A stretch of 35,746 nucleotides of DNA. Origin: CAZAQK01 sp050249355. GTDB taxonomy: Bacteria; Pseudomonadota; Alphaproteobacteria; Rickettsiales; SXRF01. This document shows positions 5,899 through 14,580 of this stretch, in pieces; the stretch's first letter is position 1; every line of letters begins with the position of its first letter. The stretch is taken from positions 1-35,746 of the forward strand of contig JBFWQQ010000008.1 in NCBI GenBank assembly GCA_050249355.1. Direction: 5' to 3'. The position numbers were made by a program, and so were the translations under genes. Below the pieces are notes generated by a model. It did no database searches and was not told the origin of the DNA. It saw nothing but the letters and a program-made list of their open reading frames with translations.

Positions 5899-8832
5899 TT
5901 ATCTTGCTAACTTTTTTACCGTAAAATAAAAAATGCTGCCTTTTGCAGGAGTGGAGGTAACCCATATCGTACCGCCATGATTTTCCACAATCTTCTTGCA
6001 TATTGCAAGGCCTAACCCAGTGCCTGTGATCTGATCCCAGCTATGCAGGCGCTTGAATGGTACGAATATCTGCTGGATAAACTTTTCATCTATGCCAAGC
6101 CCGTTATCACTTACTTTGAATAGCCATTGCGTATCCTGATTTTCTACACCTACATGCACCTTGGGTATGTTGCCATCCGGTTGATATTTGATCGCATTGG
6201 TCACCAAATTCTGTAATAGCCGCATGATCTGTATCGGGTTGCCGTCGAACTGCGGCAGGTTATCATAAGTGACCACCGCGTTGCGCTCTTTGATGTATGC
6301 TTGCAGGTTCTGCAGCACATGCCTCATTTCCTGATCACTGTCTACCGGGCGCACGGTTTGCGCCTCGTTACCAACACGCGAATATTCCAGCAGGTCACTA
6401 AGCATATCCTGCATACGTCGGCCGGCATCTACCACAATGCCCAGATATTCCCGGGCCTGCCCCCCCAGCGTATCCCCAAGATCCTCCTGCAGTATGGCAC
6501 TGAAATTCACTACCATGCGCAACGGCTCCTGCATATCGTGCGACGCTACGTAGGCAAACCGCTCGAGCTCCGTGTTCGATTCGGTCAGCTTCTCGATCAG
6601 TCTCTCCCTGTCTTTCTCGGCCTGCACCAGTTCGGTTATGTCTCGTCCCATGCCCAGCAGGAACAGTTCGCCGTTGGGATTATAAAAACGGATTTTCTTC
6701 GTATATAATGTGCGTATCCTGCCATCCGCGAATTGTATATTTTCGATGCCATCATAATAACCATCTTTGAATGCCCGGCGATCCTCATCCAGAATCTTCT
6801 TCTGTTCCTCTTCACTGAATTCTTCCAGCGCGGTGTGGCCGATGATGCTATCCTGCCGGTCTTGTGGATATGCATTTATAAAGGTCGGGTTTGCCGCCAC
6901 GATCCTGAATTGCGCATCCTTGACAAACAGCATATCGGGTATGTTGTTCATGATCAGGTTCTGGAACGCACGTGCTTCTTTAAATTTTTCTTCCGCGATT
7001 CTACGTTCGGAAATATCACGCACGATGATATTGGATAACACCCGGCTGGAAAGTGTCACGGTATTTACCGTGATATCTGCAATAAAATGGGAGCCGTTGC
7101 CACGGTAGGCGCTCATTTCGTAGCAGGCTCCTTCCAGTGGCTGGCCTGGCTGTTGTGATTGCAATCCCGGAATCAGAGTGGTGACATTTTTTCCTACCAC
7201 CTGAGCGGCATTATATCCGAACATGTGCTCGCTCGCAGGATTGATTTTTTCGATTACACCAAAGCGATCGACAATAATCAGCCCGTCGATCGATTCGACA
7301 ATCGAGCGGTATAATTCCTCCCCGTCCGCCAACGCGATGGTTTTTTCGCTGAGCAACCAGTTACGGCGATATGCCACCAGTGCATAATGCAGCGCCATGC
7401 CGGCCAAGAGCGAGATGCACCCCCCACCGAACAGAACGATCTCCGGCAAGGCCGATGTATTTTGGCGAATGAAATTCCTGGTTGGCCAGATGAAAATTTC
7501 CCAGCTGCGGTTGAACAGTTGCAGGGGCTGGGTCACGCCCTGTACGAAATGGCTTTGCTCTTCTTTTATATTTCGCTCATAAATCAGCATCTCTCCATCC
7601 ATGACCCGGATGCCCAACAGGTTGTTGAACTTATCGGAAAGCAATGATTCCAGCATGATCCGGGTATCATAAATACCCACTATGAAGCCATCGAAACGGC
7701 TATTGATATGAATAGGGACATAGGAAATTATGCCACGGTAGCCCTGCAAAAGGTCCAGCGGCGGAGTAATGGTGATACGGCCTTCATCGGCGGCTCCCTT
7801 TAAGGCATTTCTACGTTCTTCACTGAATGCAATATTCAGCCCCAGGACTTTTTCATTGCCCTTGACTGGTTCTACCCACCGCACGTGGTAGCTGCTGTCC
7901 ACCCACTCGATGGTGCTCAATGCATTATGGTCTGCTACATATTGTCCAGCATCGGCACGCCATTGCAGCTCCGGCGTTCCTCCTGCCGTTTCCCAACGCT
8001 GTGCCATGCGGCGCAGCGCGATCACTGAATGGTTCACATTATTGCTCACCGTCTGCTTGAACAGCGATATCTCTTCACCCAGTTTCTGCTGGATCAGATC
8101 CAGCTCACGTTTACGCAGCTCTTCCCATAGGATGACCGAGAAAATAAAGCAGCAAACGGTCACGATACCAGGAAACCAATACGACCAGCGTCCGGCGACA
8201 CGAAATGGCCGGCTGACATGATTGTAACACAACATGCCAAGCCCCAGCAGGGTGAACCCAAACGCGCCGTGCACCGCCATGCGCGTAAGATTAGACCAGC
8301 TATACGCAGCTTCAAGATTAACCAAGTAACCAATCAGCGCTACAATACCTTGCGTGGTCACAAGTATGGCCAGTATACGCATGCTAACCCCGCCAATGGC
8401 ACCATGGCGGAACATACTGGTGCCAAGTAACGCAACACCGTACAGTACAAAGCATATGGCAGTGTTCGGCGCCATACGGCCAGGGTGGGATGTCTTGACG
8501 GTAGTGAACGGCTCCATCAAGAGCTGGTCGATCCCCATATCGATATCAAACATATACTGCAACAATGCCAGGAAACTTAACCCCACGACGGCAATGCTGC
8601 ACCAGCACATCAGGCTTGACCGGTTATAATACAGTGCTAGCAAACCTATGCCGGATAGTATAAAGCACACCGCCACATTATACTGCATGGGAGCAAAGTC
8701 CGGGTGTATCTGTACCAACCGTATGTTTTGCGTATGCCATCCGATAATAACCGTTATGCCTAATATTATGCATGTCACGGCGGACAGTTGTATGATCATG
8801 GGGATATTCATTCTGATGGCACGGATTGTCAT
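5899..8832 (-). CDS. 7TM-CHASE-PAS-PAS sensor histidine kinase
   Basis: A 977-residue membrane kinase. Residues 1-240 hold about seven TM segments with conserved-looking loops (HPDFAPMQYN near 43, SHPGRMAPNTA near 115). Residues about 255-400 are a CHASE-type periplasmic domain (IEWVDSSYHVRWVEP, then PLDLLQGYRGIISYVPI), closed by a TM near 463-485. Two PAS domains follow (about 505-610 and 625-740). HisKA has VASHDMQEPLR with His765, and the ATPase domain has LVTNAIKYQ, DNGLGIDE and GTGLGLAI. It has no attached receiver, so it must use separate ones; a receiver gene follows 18 bases downstream. Its stop-start junction with the preceding small outer-membrane-like gene is immediate (TAG then ATG). 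Confidence 0.92.
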   Translation of the reverse strand: MTIRAIRMNIPMIIQLSAVTCIILGITVIIGWHTQNIRLVQIHPDFAPMQYNVAVCFILSGIGLLALYYNRSSLMCWCSIAVVGLSFLALLQYMFDIDMGIDQLLMEPFTTVKTSHPGRMAPNTAICFVLYGVALLGTSMFRHGAIGGVSMRILAILVTTQGIVALIGYLVNLEAAYSWSNLTRMAVHGAFGFTLLGLGMLCYNHVSRPFRVAGRWSYWFPGIVTVCCFIFSVILWEELRKRELDLIQQKLGEEISLFKQTVSNNVNHSVIALRRMAQRWETAGGTPELQWRADAGQYVADHNALSTIEWVDSSYHVRWVEPVKGNEKVLGLNIAFSEERRNALKGAADEGRITITPPLDLLQGYRGIISYVPIHINSRFDGFIVGIYDTRIMLESLLSDKFNNLLGIRVMDGEMLIYERNIKEEQSHFVQGVTQPLQLFNRSWEIFIWPTRNFIRQNTSALPEIVLFGGGCISLLAGMALHYALVAYRRNWLLSEKTIALADGEELYRSIVESIDGLIIVDRFGVIEKINPASEHMFGYNAAQVVGKNVTTLIPGLQSQQPGQPLEGACYEMSAYRGNGSHFIADITVNTVTLSSRVLSNIIVRDISERRIAEEKFKEARAFQNLIMNNIPDMLFVKDAQFRIVAANPTFINAYPQDRQDSIIGHTALEEFSEEEQKKILDEDRRAFKDGYYDGIENIQFADGRIRTLYTKKIRFYNPNGELFLLGMGRDITELVQAEKDRERLIEKLTESNTELERFAYVASHDMQEPLRMVVNFSAILQEDLGDTLGGQAREYLGIVVDAGRRMQDMLSDLLEYSRVGNEAQTVRPVDSDQEMRHVLQNLQAYIKERNAVVTYDNLPQFDGNPIQIMRLLQNLVTNAIKYQPDGNIPKVHVGVENQDTQWLFKVSDNGLGIDEKFIQQIFVPFKRLHSWDQITGTGLGLAICKKIVENHGGTIWVTSTPAKGSIFYFTVKKLAR

Positions 8833-9159
8833 CTAGAATACCCACTTTGCCTGTAGTTGCGGAACAGATTCGGTTACACTTTTACGCCCTTCCTTGTTGT
8901 GCCAGTACTGCCATTGCATGCCCGCCCATAACTGCCTCTCTGAAATATCTGTCCACGCGCCCACATCGAATAAAAAGCGCGGAACGATCAGCTGGTTGGC
9001 ATGCTCCAGCGTCATGATGGTGCGCGCCTTACCACCCAGCTTGTAGTCCCAGCCACGCAACAACTGCACATTCGTGGTATGCCACTCGAAGAACTCCGCG
9101 AATGCACAGGCGGGCAGTGCCCGCAGGAACAGGAGAATGATGCTATGAATGTAGCGCAC
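8833..9159 (-). CDS. Shortened Tsx/DUF5020-like outer membrane protein
   Basis: A 108-residue exported protein: the signal peptide runs from MRYIHSIILLF to CAFA, followed by FEWHTTNVQLLRGWDYKL and, at the end, WQYWHNKEG, PQLQAKWVF with a terminal Phe. The start resembles the first strands, and the end the last strands, of nucleoside-channel (Tsx)/DUF5020-like beta-barrels, which are usually about 230-280 residues; the middle seems missing. The start is a GTG at 9157-9159 overlapping the XRE-REC stop by 17 bases; the signal peptide supports it. Its stop abuts the kinase start, so it may supply a signal to that kinase, or be a remnant kept in frame. The family assignment is from recall and moderate. 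Confidence 0.6.
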   Translation of the reverse strand: MRYIHSIILLFLRALPACAFAEFFEWHTTNVQLLRGWDYKLGGKARTIMTLEHANQLIVPRFLFDVGAWTDISERQLWAGMQWQYWHNKEGRKSVTESVPQLQAKWVF

Positions 9160-9763
9160 GTTTCACCGCCTCGCATAGTATATCTTTGGTCAGGCCATTT
9201 TTGTGCAGATACGTATAAACCCCTTGAGAACGCGCGCTTTTTTCCAGCACATCGGTATGCATGCCGGTAACAAATATGATCGGCGGCAACCGAACCGGCT
9301 CACGCTTAAGGGCGGTCAGCAACTGAAAACCATCAGCGCCGTACATCATAAAATCCAGTATCACGCAATCAGGCTGGTGCTCCATGAACGCATCGTGGCC
9401 CTCACGGGCGCTGGACGCTTCAATGATCTGATAGGCCGTGTTCGTATCACCCTTCAGCCAGCTTTTATACAGCGCACGATCGGCCTTGCTGTCGTCAACA
9501 ATCAGAATAACCGCTTCCCCTGCACCGCTGCGCTTTGGTTTATAAAGCACCCCAATGCCTCCCAGCGGCTGTGTGATGAATTCTATCCCATCGGCCTCGA
9601 GTGCTTTTTGTATGGCCTTCATCGTGCTGATCTTAGGATCGGTCTGGGCTCCCCTTTCGATATTATTCAACGTCGCAACCGATATGCCGGCACGCTCGGC
9701 AAGTTCTTTTTGTTTCAACTGCAGCATAACACGCCCTGCTTTGATCTGTGTTACCGTTATCAT
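9143..9763 (-). CDS. XRE helix-turn-helix / receiver fusion regulator
   Basis: A 206-residue protein with an N-terminal XRE-type HTH (about 5-60; KQKELAERAGISVATLNNIE is the HTH core, followed by a short tail ALEADGIEFITQPLGG typical of alphaproteobacterial XRE regulators) and a C-terminal receiver (about 84-204). The receiver has Asp90/Asp91, phosphoacceptor Asp137 in CVILDFMMYGADG, switch Thr in IFVTG and Lys188. The order is reversed compared with usual response regulators, where the receiver comes first. An AGGGGC ribosome site precedes the ATG at 9761-9763. It heads the signalling block and is the only DNA-binding protein in it, so it is a candidate transcriptional output or autoregulator. 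Confidence 0.88.
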   Translation of the reverse strand: MITVTQIKAGRVMLQLKQKELAERAGISVATLNNIERGAQTDPKISTMKAIQKALEADGIEFITQPLGGIGVLYKPKRSGAGEAVILIVDDSKADRALYKSWLKGDTNTAYQIIEASSAREGHDAFMEHQPDCVILDFMMYGADGFQLLTALKREPVRLPPIIFVTGMHTDVLEKSARSQGVYTYLHKNGLTKDILCEAVKRALHS

Positions 9764-9783
9764 ATGCCCCTGCTTTCTACCGG

Positions 9784-10068
9784 TTATATCTGTAACGCTT
9801 GCTGCTTACTTGCCATCTTGGGTACGCTGAAATAGAATGTACTGCCTTCGCCTGACACCGACCTTACCCATATCTGGCTGCCATGACTTTGCGAGCGTAT
9901 CGCGGCCTCGCGCTCAAAGTGGCGTTGTATTTTCTCGTCTTGCTGTGATTTTGTGACGTGCCAGACACCAAGCATCCGTACCAGCGACAGCCGTACGATC
10001 ACCCAGTGATGCCAATTCAGCCGGGAGTTCTTTTTTAAAGAATGAATATCAGCCGTAGTGGTAGACAT
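9784..10068 (-). pseudogene. Decayed histidine kinase fragment
   Basis: The last 35 or so residues (HGSQIWVRSVSGEGSTFYF, then SVPKM) are the C-terminal strand pair of a histidine-kinase ATPase domain, compare HGG-x-IW in the two intact kinases nearby. Upstream of this, the frame (95 residues from an ATG at 10066-10068) does not resemble a kinase: no H, N, G1 or G2 box is present. I read it as the tail of a kinase gene that once lay upstream of the XRE-REC gene and decayed by deletion or frameshift. Whether the present short frame is translated is unknown. Confidence 0.6.
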
Positions 10069-10211
10069 ATACAGCAGGCAACCGGGCTTATATTAAAGAC
10101 CCAGTCTAACATTTTAGGCTTAATAAATAATTACACCCGCCACGCTCTTTTAAAGCTATTCAGATATGTCCCAAAATTGGAAATTAGGTTTTAATGTTAC
10201 TGATTTGCAGC

Positions 10212-13200
10212 TCAGGATAGCAGGCTCACGTTTCCGCCCATGGCAGCGGTATTATCGGTCACGGTGCGCTCTGTAATAAAGCGGGTGAGGTATAGCGGGC
10301 CACCCGCCTTGGGGCCGGTGCCGGATAATCCTTCACCGCCAAAGGGTTGCACACCGACGGTCGCGCCGATCATGCTGCGGTTGATATAGATATTTCCGGC
10401 CTGCACATGACGGCTTAAATATTCGGCGTGGTCTTCAATACGACTATGCACGCCAAAGGTCAGGCCAAAGCCGGTACCATTCACCACATCGGGCAGCTTG
10501 GTAAAGTCTGCCGCCTTGTAACGCAGCACATGCAGCACCGGGCCGAACACCTCTTCAGTGAGGATATCCAGCGACGGGATTTCAAACGCATGCGGCGCGA
10601 TGAAATGGCCGCCTTTGTTAAATTCTTCCGGCATTGATGCGGCAGCAATGAACGTGGCCTCTTTTTTCATACGCTCGATATGCGCCGCCAGCATTTTGTG
10701 TGCGCCCTCGTCGATTACCGGGCCGACATCGGTGGAAATGTCTATAGGGTTGCCTGGCTTCAGTTCGGCCAGTGCTCCACGAATCAGTTCGATCATGTGA
10801 CCGGCGATCTCATCCTGCACCAGCAGCACGCGCAGTGCGCTGCAACGCTGGCCTGCGCTTCCGAACGCCGAAAGGATAATATCATCGAGCGCGGTTTCCA
10901 GAAGCGCCGAGCTATCCACCACCATGCAGTTCTGACCGCCGGTTTCCGCAATCAGCGGCACGATGGCACCTTTACGCTCCGCCAGTGTGCGGTTTATGCG
11001 CTGGGCAGTTGCTACTGAACCGGTGAATACCACACCGGCAAGTTCCGGATGTTCCACGATCGCCTGTCCTACGGTAGAACCACCGCCAGGAATCAGCTGC
11101 AGCACACCACGCGGCACACCTGCTTCATAAAACAGTTCCACCGCACGGTGTGCCACCAACGGAGTTTGCGCCGCCGGTTTGGCCAGTACGCAGTTGCCAG
11201 TTGCCACCGCCGCCATCACCTGACCGGTGAAAATAGCCAGCGGGAAGTTCCACGGGCTGATACAGCCGAACACGCCGCGCGGATGGAACTGCAGTATGTT
11301 GCTTTCGCCGGTCGGGCCGACCAGTGTTTCGCAATGCATCAGCTTCTTGGCCTGTTGCGCATAGTAACGGCAGAAATCGGCCGCCTCGCGCACTTCTGCC
11401 ACGCCATCGGGCAGGGTCTTTCCCGCTTCGCGTGATAGCAGCGCCATCAATTCATCGCGGTGCGCTTCCAGCAGGTCTGCCGCTTTTTCCAGTATCGCCG
11501 CCCGGCGCTCTACTGGCGTGTTCGCCCAGCTATGGAATGCTTTCCTTGCCGCCTGCATGGCATCGACCACCGTTTGCGCATCGCCTTCGGTTATGGTGCC
11601 GACGCTTTTTTCCAACAGCGCGGGCTGCGGCATAGGCCGGGATTTCAGGTCTTTTGCCAGAGTGAAATCGCCCAGCGGGCCACCGTTCCATTCGCTGCCG
11701 GCAAATTTGGCAACGCCTTCTTGCAGCTCGATCAGATGCGCCTTGATGCCAAAATCAACCCCTGCGGAATTCTTGCGATTGCCGTAGATATTCTGCGGCA
11801 ACGGGATGCGCGAATTAGGGTTCGCCTCGCGCGCCCGGGTTATGGCAACCGGATCGGCAAGCAGTTCATCCATGGTCACTTCTTCATCCATCAGCAAATT
11901 CACGAACGAGGTGTTAGCCCCATTCTCGAGCAGGCGGCGAATGAGGTACGCCAGCAGGTCCTTATGCTCACCCACCGGCGCATACACGCGGCTTGGCACT
12001 TCTTTTACGATCATGTCGTGCAGCTTCTCGCCCATGCCATGCAGGCGCTGGAATTCGTATGGGCTTTTACCGGCCATTTCCATGATACTGGCGATGGTGC
12101 GCGCATTATGCGTGGCAAACTGTGGATAGAAATAATTGCCCGCCTCTAATATCTTCTTCGCGGTTGCCAGATAGCTGACATCGGTATGTTCTTTGTGTGT
12201 GAACACCGGATACCCTTCCACCCCGGCCAGCTGCGCCCATTTAATTTCTGAATCCCAGTAGGCGCCCTTGACAAGGCGCAGTGGAATAGTGACATCGTGC
12301 TTCTTGGCCAGCGCCGCCAGATAATCCACCACAGTGAACGCACGCTTCTGGTAGGCCTGCACCACAAAGCCGCAACCGTTCCAGCCTTTGAGCTCTGGTG
12401 TGTCGAGCAACGCGGCAAACAGCTCGAGCGACAGGTCGAGGCGGGTGGCTTCTTCGGCATCGATCGCCACCATGATGCCTGCCTTTTTCGCCTGAGTCAT
12501 CAGCGCAACAAGGCGCGGCAACAACTCGGCCATCACGCGTTTTTTCTGCGCCATGGTATAGCGTGGGTGCAATGCGGAGAGCTTGATCGAGATACTGTCG
12601 GCAGCAAAGATATCTTTATTTGCGGATGCCTCGCCGATCTTTGTGATCGAATTGCTGTAGGCCTTGTAATAGCCCTCAGCCTGCGCTGCCGTGCGCGCGC
12701 CCTCACCCAGCATGTCGAACGAAAAACGGTAGCCTTGCTTGGCATCCTTCTTGGAGTTCTTGAGTGCTTTGTCGATGGTTTCGCCCATCACAAACGTATG
12801 GCCCATGAAGCGCATGGCGGCGCGTAAGGATTCGCGAATCACCGGCTCACCGGTGCGGCCGATCAGCTTTTTGATGATGTTACGCGCACCGTCAGCAGAA
12901 AAATTCACCACCTTGCCGGTGATGAGCAACCCCCAACTCGAAGCGTTCACGAACAGGGAATCGCTTTTGCCCAGATGCTTTTCCCAGTCGGTATCTTCGA
13001 ACTTGTCTTTGATCAGCTGGTCTGCGGTTTCGCTGTCGGGGATGCGTAAGAGCGCTTCGGCAAGGCACATGACGGCGATGCCTTCTTCGGTATCCAGCCC
13101 GTACTCGTGCAGGAACGCTTCCACCCCATTGCCCGCGCCATCGCTGCGCAGCGCCGTGGCCAGCCTGGTGGCGCGTTTGCTGATCGCCGATTCCATACGC

Positions 13201-13307
13201 TCCAGCGGCTGCAGATACTCCAGCAGCGTTTTTACGGCTTTTGTTTCATTAACGAGAGAATATTCGCTGATGGTCATCAGCTGCTCTTGCAACGGGTTAC
13301 TCAGCAT
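10212..13307 (-). CDS. putA: Bifunctional proline dehydrogenase / glutamate-semialdehyde dehydrogenase PutA
   Basis: PutA oxidises proline to glutamate in two steps: an FAD proline dehydrogenase and an NAD-dependent aldehyde dehydrogenase linked by substrate channelling. The N-terminal half has the helical arm and the PRODH barrel (SIKLSALHPRY, DAEEATRLDLSLE, RLVKGAYWDSEIK); the C-terminal half has the ALDH fold with FTGSVATAQRI, AETGGQN and the catalytic Cys in GSAGQRCSALR, near residue 820. At about 1,031 residues it is the short form without the ribbon-helix-helix domain of E. coli PutA, so it should not repress its own gene. I chose the ATG at 13305-13307 because AAGGA precedes it; a longer frame from 13325 would run into the adjacent repeat. 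Confidence 0.96.
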   Translation of the reverse strand: MLSNPLQEQLMTISEYSLVNETKAVKTLLEYLQPLERMESAISKRATRLATALRSDGAGNGVEAFLHEYGLDTEEGIAVMCLAEALLRIPDSETADQLIKDKFEDTDWEKHLGKSDSLFVNASSWGLLITGKVVNFSADGARNIIKKLIGRTGEPVIRESLRAAMRFMGHTFVMGETIDKALKNSKKDAKQGYRFSFDMLGEGARTAAQAEGYYKAYSNSITKIGEASANKDIFAADSISIKLSALHPRYTMAQKKRVMAELLPRLVALMTQAKKAGIMVAIDAEEATRLDLSLELFAALLDTPELKGWNGCGFVVQAYQKRAFTVVDYLAALAKKHDVTIPLRLVKGAYWDSEIKWAQLAGVEGYPVFTHKEHTDVSYLATAKKILEAGNYFYPQFATHNARTIASIMEMAGKSPYEFQRLHGMGEKLHDMIVKEVPSRVYAPVGEHKDLLAYLIRRLLENGANTSFVNLLMDEEVTMDELLADPVAITRAREANPNSRIPLPQNIYGNRKNSAGVDFGIKAHLIELQEGVAKFAGSEWNGGPLGDFTLAKDLKSRPMPQPALLEKSVGTITEGDAQTVVDAMQAARKAFHSWANTPVERRAAILEKAADLLEAHRDELMALLSREAGKTLPDGVAEVREAADFCRYYAQQAKKLMHCETLVGPTGESNILQFHPRGVFGCISPWNFPLAIFTGQVMAAVATGNCVLAKPAAQTPLVAHRAVELFYEAGVPRGVLQLIPGGGSTVGQAIVEHPELAGVVFTGSVATAQRINRTLAERKGAIVPLIAETGGQNCMVVDSSALLETALDDIILSAFGSAGQRCSALRVLLVQDEIAGHMIELIRGALAELKPGNPIDISTDVGPVIDEGAHKMLAAHIERMKKEATFIAAASMPEEFNKGGHFIAPHAFEIPSLDILTEEVFGPVLHVLRYKAADFTKLPDVVNGTGFGLTFGVHSRIEDHAEYLSRHVQAGNIYINRSMIGATVGVQPFGGEGLSGTGPKAGGPLYLTRFITERTVTDNTAAMGGNVSLLS

Positions 13308-13320
13308 ATAATTCCTTGTT

Positions 13321-13410
13321 GTCATTCTGAGTGAGCGAAGCGAATCGAAGAATCTTTTTCTATCGCTTAAGATCCTTCGGCTTCATGCTTCGCACTTCGC
13401 TCAGGATGAC
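13321..13410. repeat. Palindromic (REP/MITE-like) intergenic repeat
   Basis: The left arm begins GTCATTCTGAGTGAGCGAAG (13321-13340) and the reverse complement of the right arm begins GTCATCCTGAGCGAAGTGCG (ends at 13410). The two arms, about 38-42 bases each, are imperfect inverted repeats that fold into one long hairpin across a short AT-rich centre. Arms of the type GTCATCCTGAGCGAAG are a very common dispersed palindrome in bacterial genomes. It fills almost the whole gap between putA and the upstream gene, just upstream of the putA ribosome site, so it may affect readthrough or mRNA stability. Confidence 0.75.
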
Positions 13411-13412
13411 AG

Positions 13413-14453
13413 TTATAAACGGGTTATTTCCGGCTGCGACATTACCGCGCTGATGCGCTCTTGCCAAGAGGGTTGTTGGGGTGTTTTAGCAACGGCAGCC
13501 AACTTTTCATGCATCCGGGCCGCTATCTCTTGCGCCGGTTTATCAATTTCCGGCTGGGAAGAAAGATACCCCGCCACATTCTGCACCAGCGCCTCTTGCA
13601 CTTCTTTGGGTTGGGCGGCGATGATACGGGCCGCCATATCGGCCATCTCAACCGAAGGCTCGATCGAGTGCGCGCCATCGTGATGGTTCTTAGATGACAT
13701 CATCAGCATGGCATTGGCAAAGATATAGGTGCCGGTGGTCAAAAAGCGCAGTTTATAGTCTTTCATCGCCTGCGCCGATTTAAGTGCGTCCTTGCGTTTG
13801 GAAATAGCAGCACCCAGCATGGCCGCATTATTCAACGTATATAGCAGGCCGGAAACGCGCAGGGGTTTTTCCTCTGCCCATTGCTTTATTCTTTCCATGG
13901 TATCTTTGGCCGGGTGCGCCGGATCGGGCTTTCTTTCCTTTATCAACAGGCCTGCCAGCGCACCGGCACCCACCAGCGCACCCGATGCAATATCGTAGTT
14001 TCCGGTGCCTTTAGTGCCTTTGGCAGCTTCCCTGAAACCACCGGCCACCATTTGCGTGGCACCCAGCGCGTAGATGGCATTGAGCATTTCCGACGGGTGC
14101 TTGCGGAAGAAGTTTAGCGTGTGCTCTACTGCACCGCCTTCTTGCGTGAGCTTCTGGATGCTGGGATCATCGGGTATCTCGACACCCTGCTTACGCAGGT
14201 AATTGCCCAGTCCCTCACCCACCATGCGCAATTGCTGTTCCTGACTGGAATTGCCGAATAGCGCGGGCGCTATGCCGCCCGAACCCCACAACAGGCCGGT
14301 ATACACACGGGCCTTATTGCCAGTGGCAAGGCCAGAACCTACAATAGCCGCATCACCCACCAGATAGGCAATACCCGCCGCCTTCAAGCTGTTCTCTTTC
14401 AGCTTGTCGACAGCAGAAGGTTGGGCCACTGCGCTATTGTCAGACTTTTCCAT
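13413..14453 (-). CDS. Unknown membrane protein with three TM-hairpin repeats
   Basis: A 346-residue protein that I do not recognise. Three similar stretches each look like a two-helix membrane hairpin: about 24-67 (AGIAYLVGDAAIVGSGL, then YTGLLWGSGGIAPALF), about 120-172 (MLNAIYALGATQMVAGGF, then IASGALVGAGALAGLLI) and about 197-255 (VSGLLYTLNNAAMLGAAI, then LTTGTYIFANAMLMMS). Small hydrophilic linkers rich in Lys/Glu/Pro separate them. The last 90 residues are a soluble, Ala/Glu-rich helical tail. The gene lies upstream of putA on the same strand, but the palindromic repeat separates them. It is divergent from the symporter gene with about 127 bases between. Confidence 0.6.
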   Translation of the reverse strand: MEKSDNSAVAQPSAVDKLKENSLKAAGIAYLVGDAAIVGSGLATGNKARVYTGLLWGSGGIAPALFGNSSQEQQLRMVGEGLGNYLRKQGVEIPDDPSIQKLTQEGGAVEHTLNFFRKHPSEMLNAIYALGATQMVAGGFREAAKGTKGTGNYDIASGALVGAGALAGLLIKERKPDPAHPAKDTMERIKQWAEEKPLRVSGLLYTLNNAAMLGAAISKRKDALKSAQAMKDYKLRFLTTGTYIFANAMLMMSSKNHHDGAHSIEPSVEMADMAARIIAAQPKEVQEALVQNVAGYLSSQPEIDKPAQEIAARMHEKLAAVAKTPQQPSWQERISAVMSQPEITRL

Positions 14454-14580
14454 TCTTCCAGTGTACCATGGGATAAATCACTGAACCATCTGGAATTTAT
14501 GACATTTCTGTGGCATTTCAAAATGCAGATGCTATAGTGCGGAAAAATAATAATTTCGTTAGAAAAAACAGGAAGGTACC

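Noticed and set aside
14505..14530. Possible sigma-54 site (TGGCAT then ATGC) before the symporter
   Set aside because: The GG to GC spacing is 11 rather than 10 and the second half is poor.
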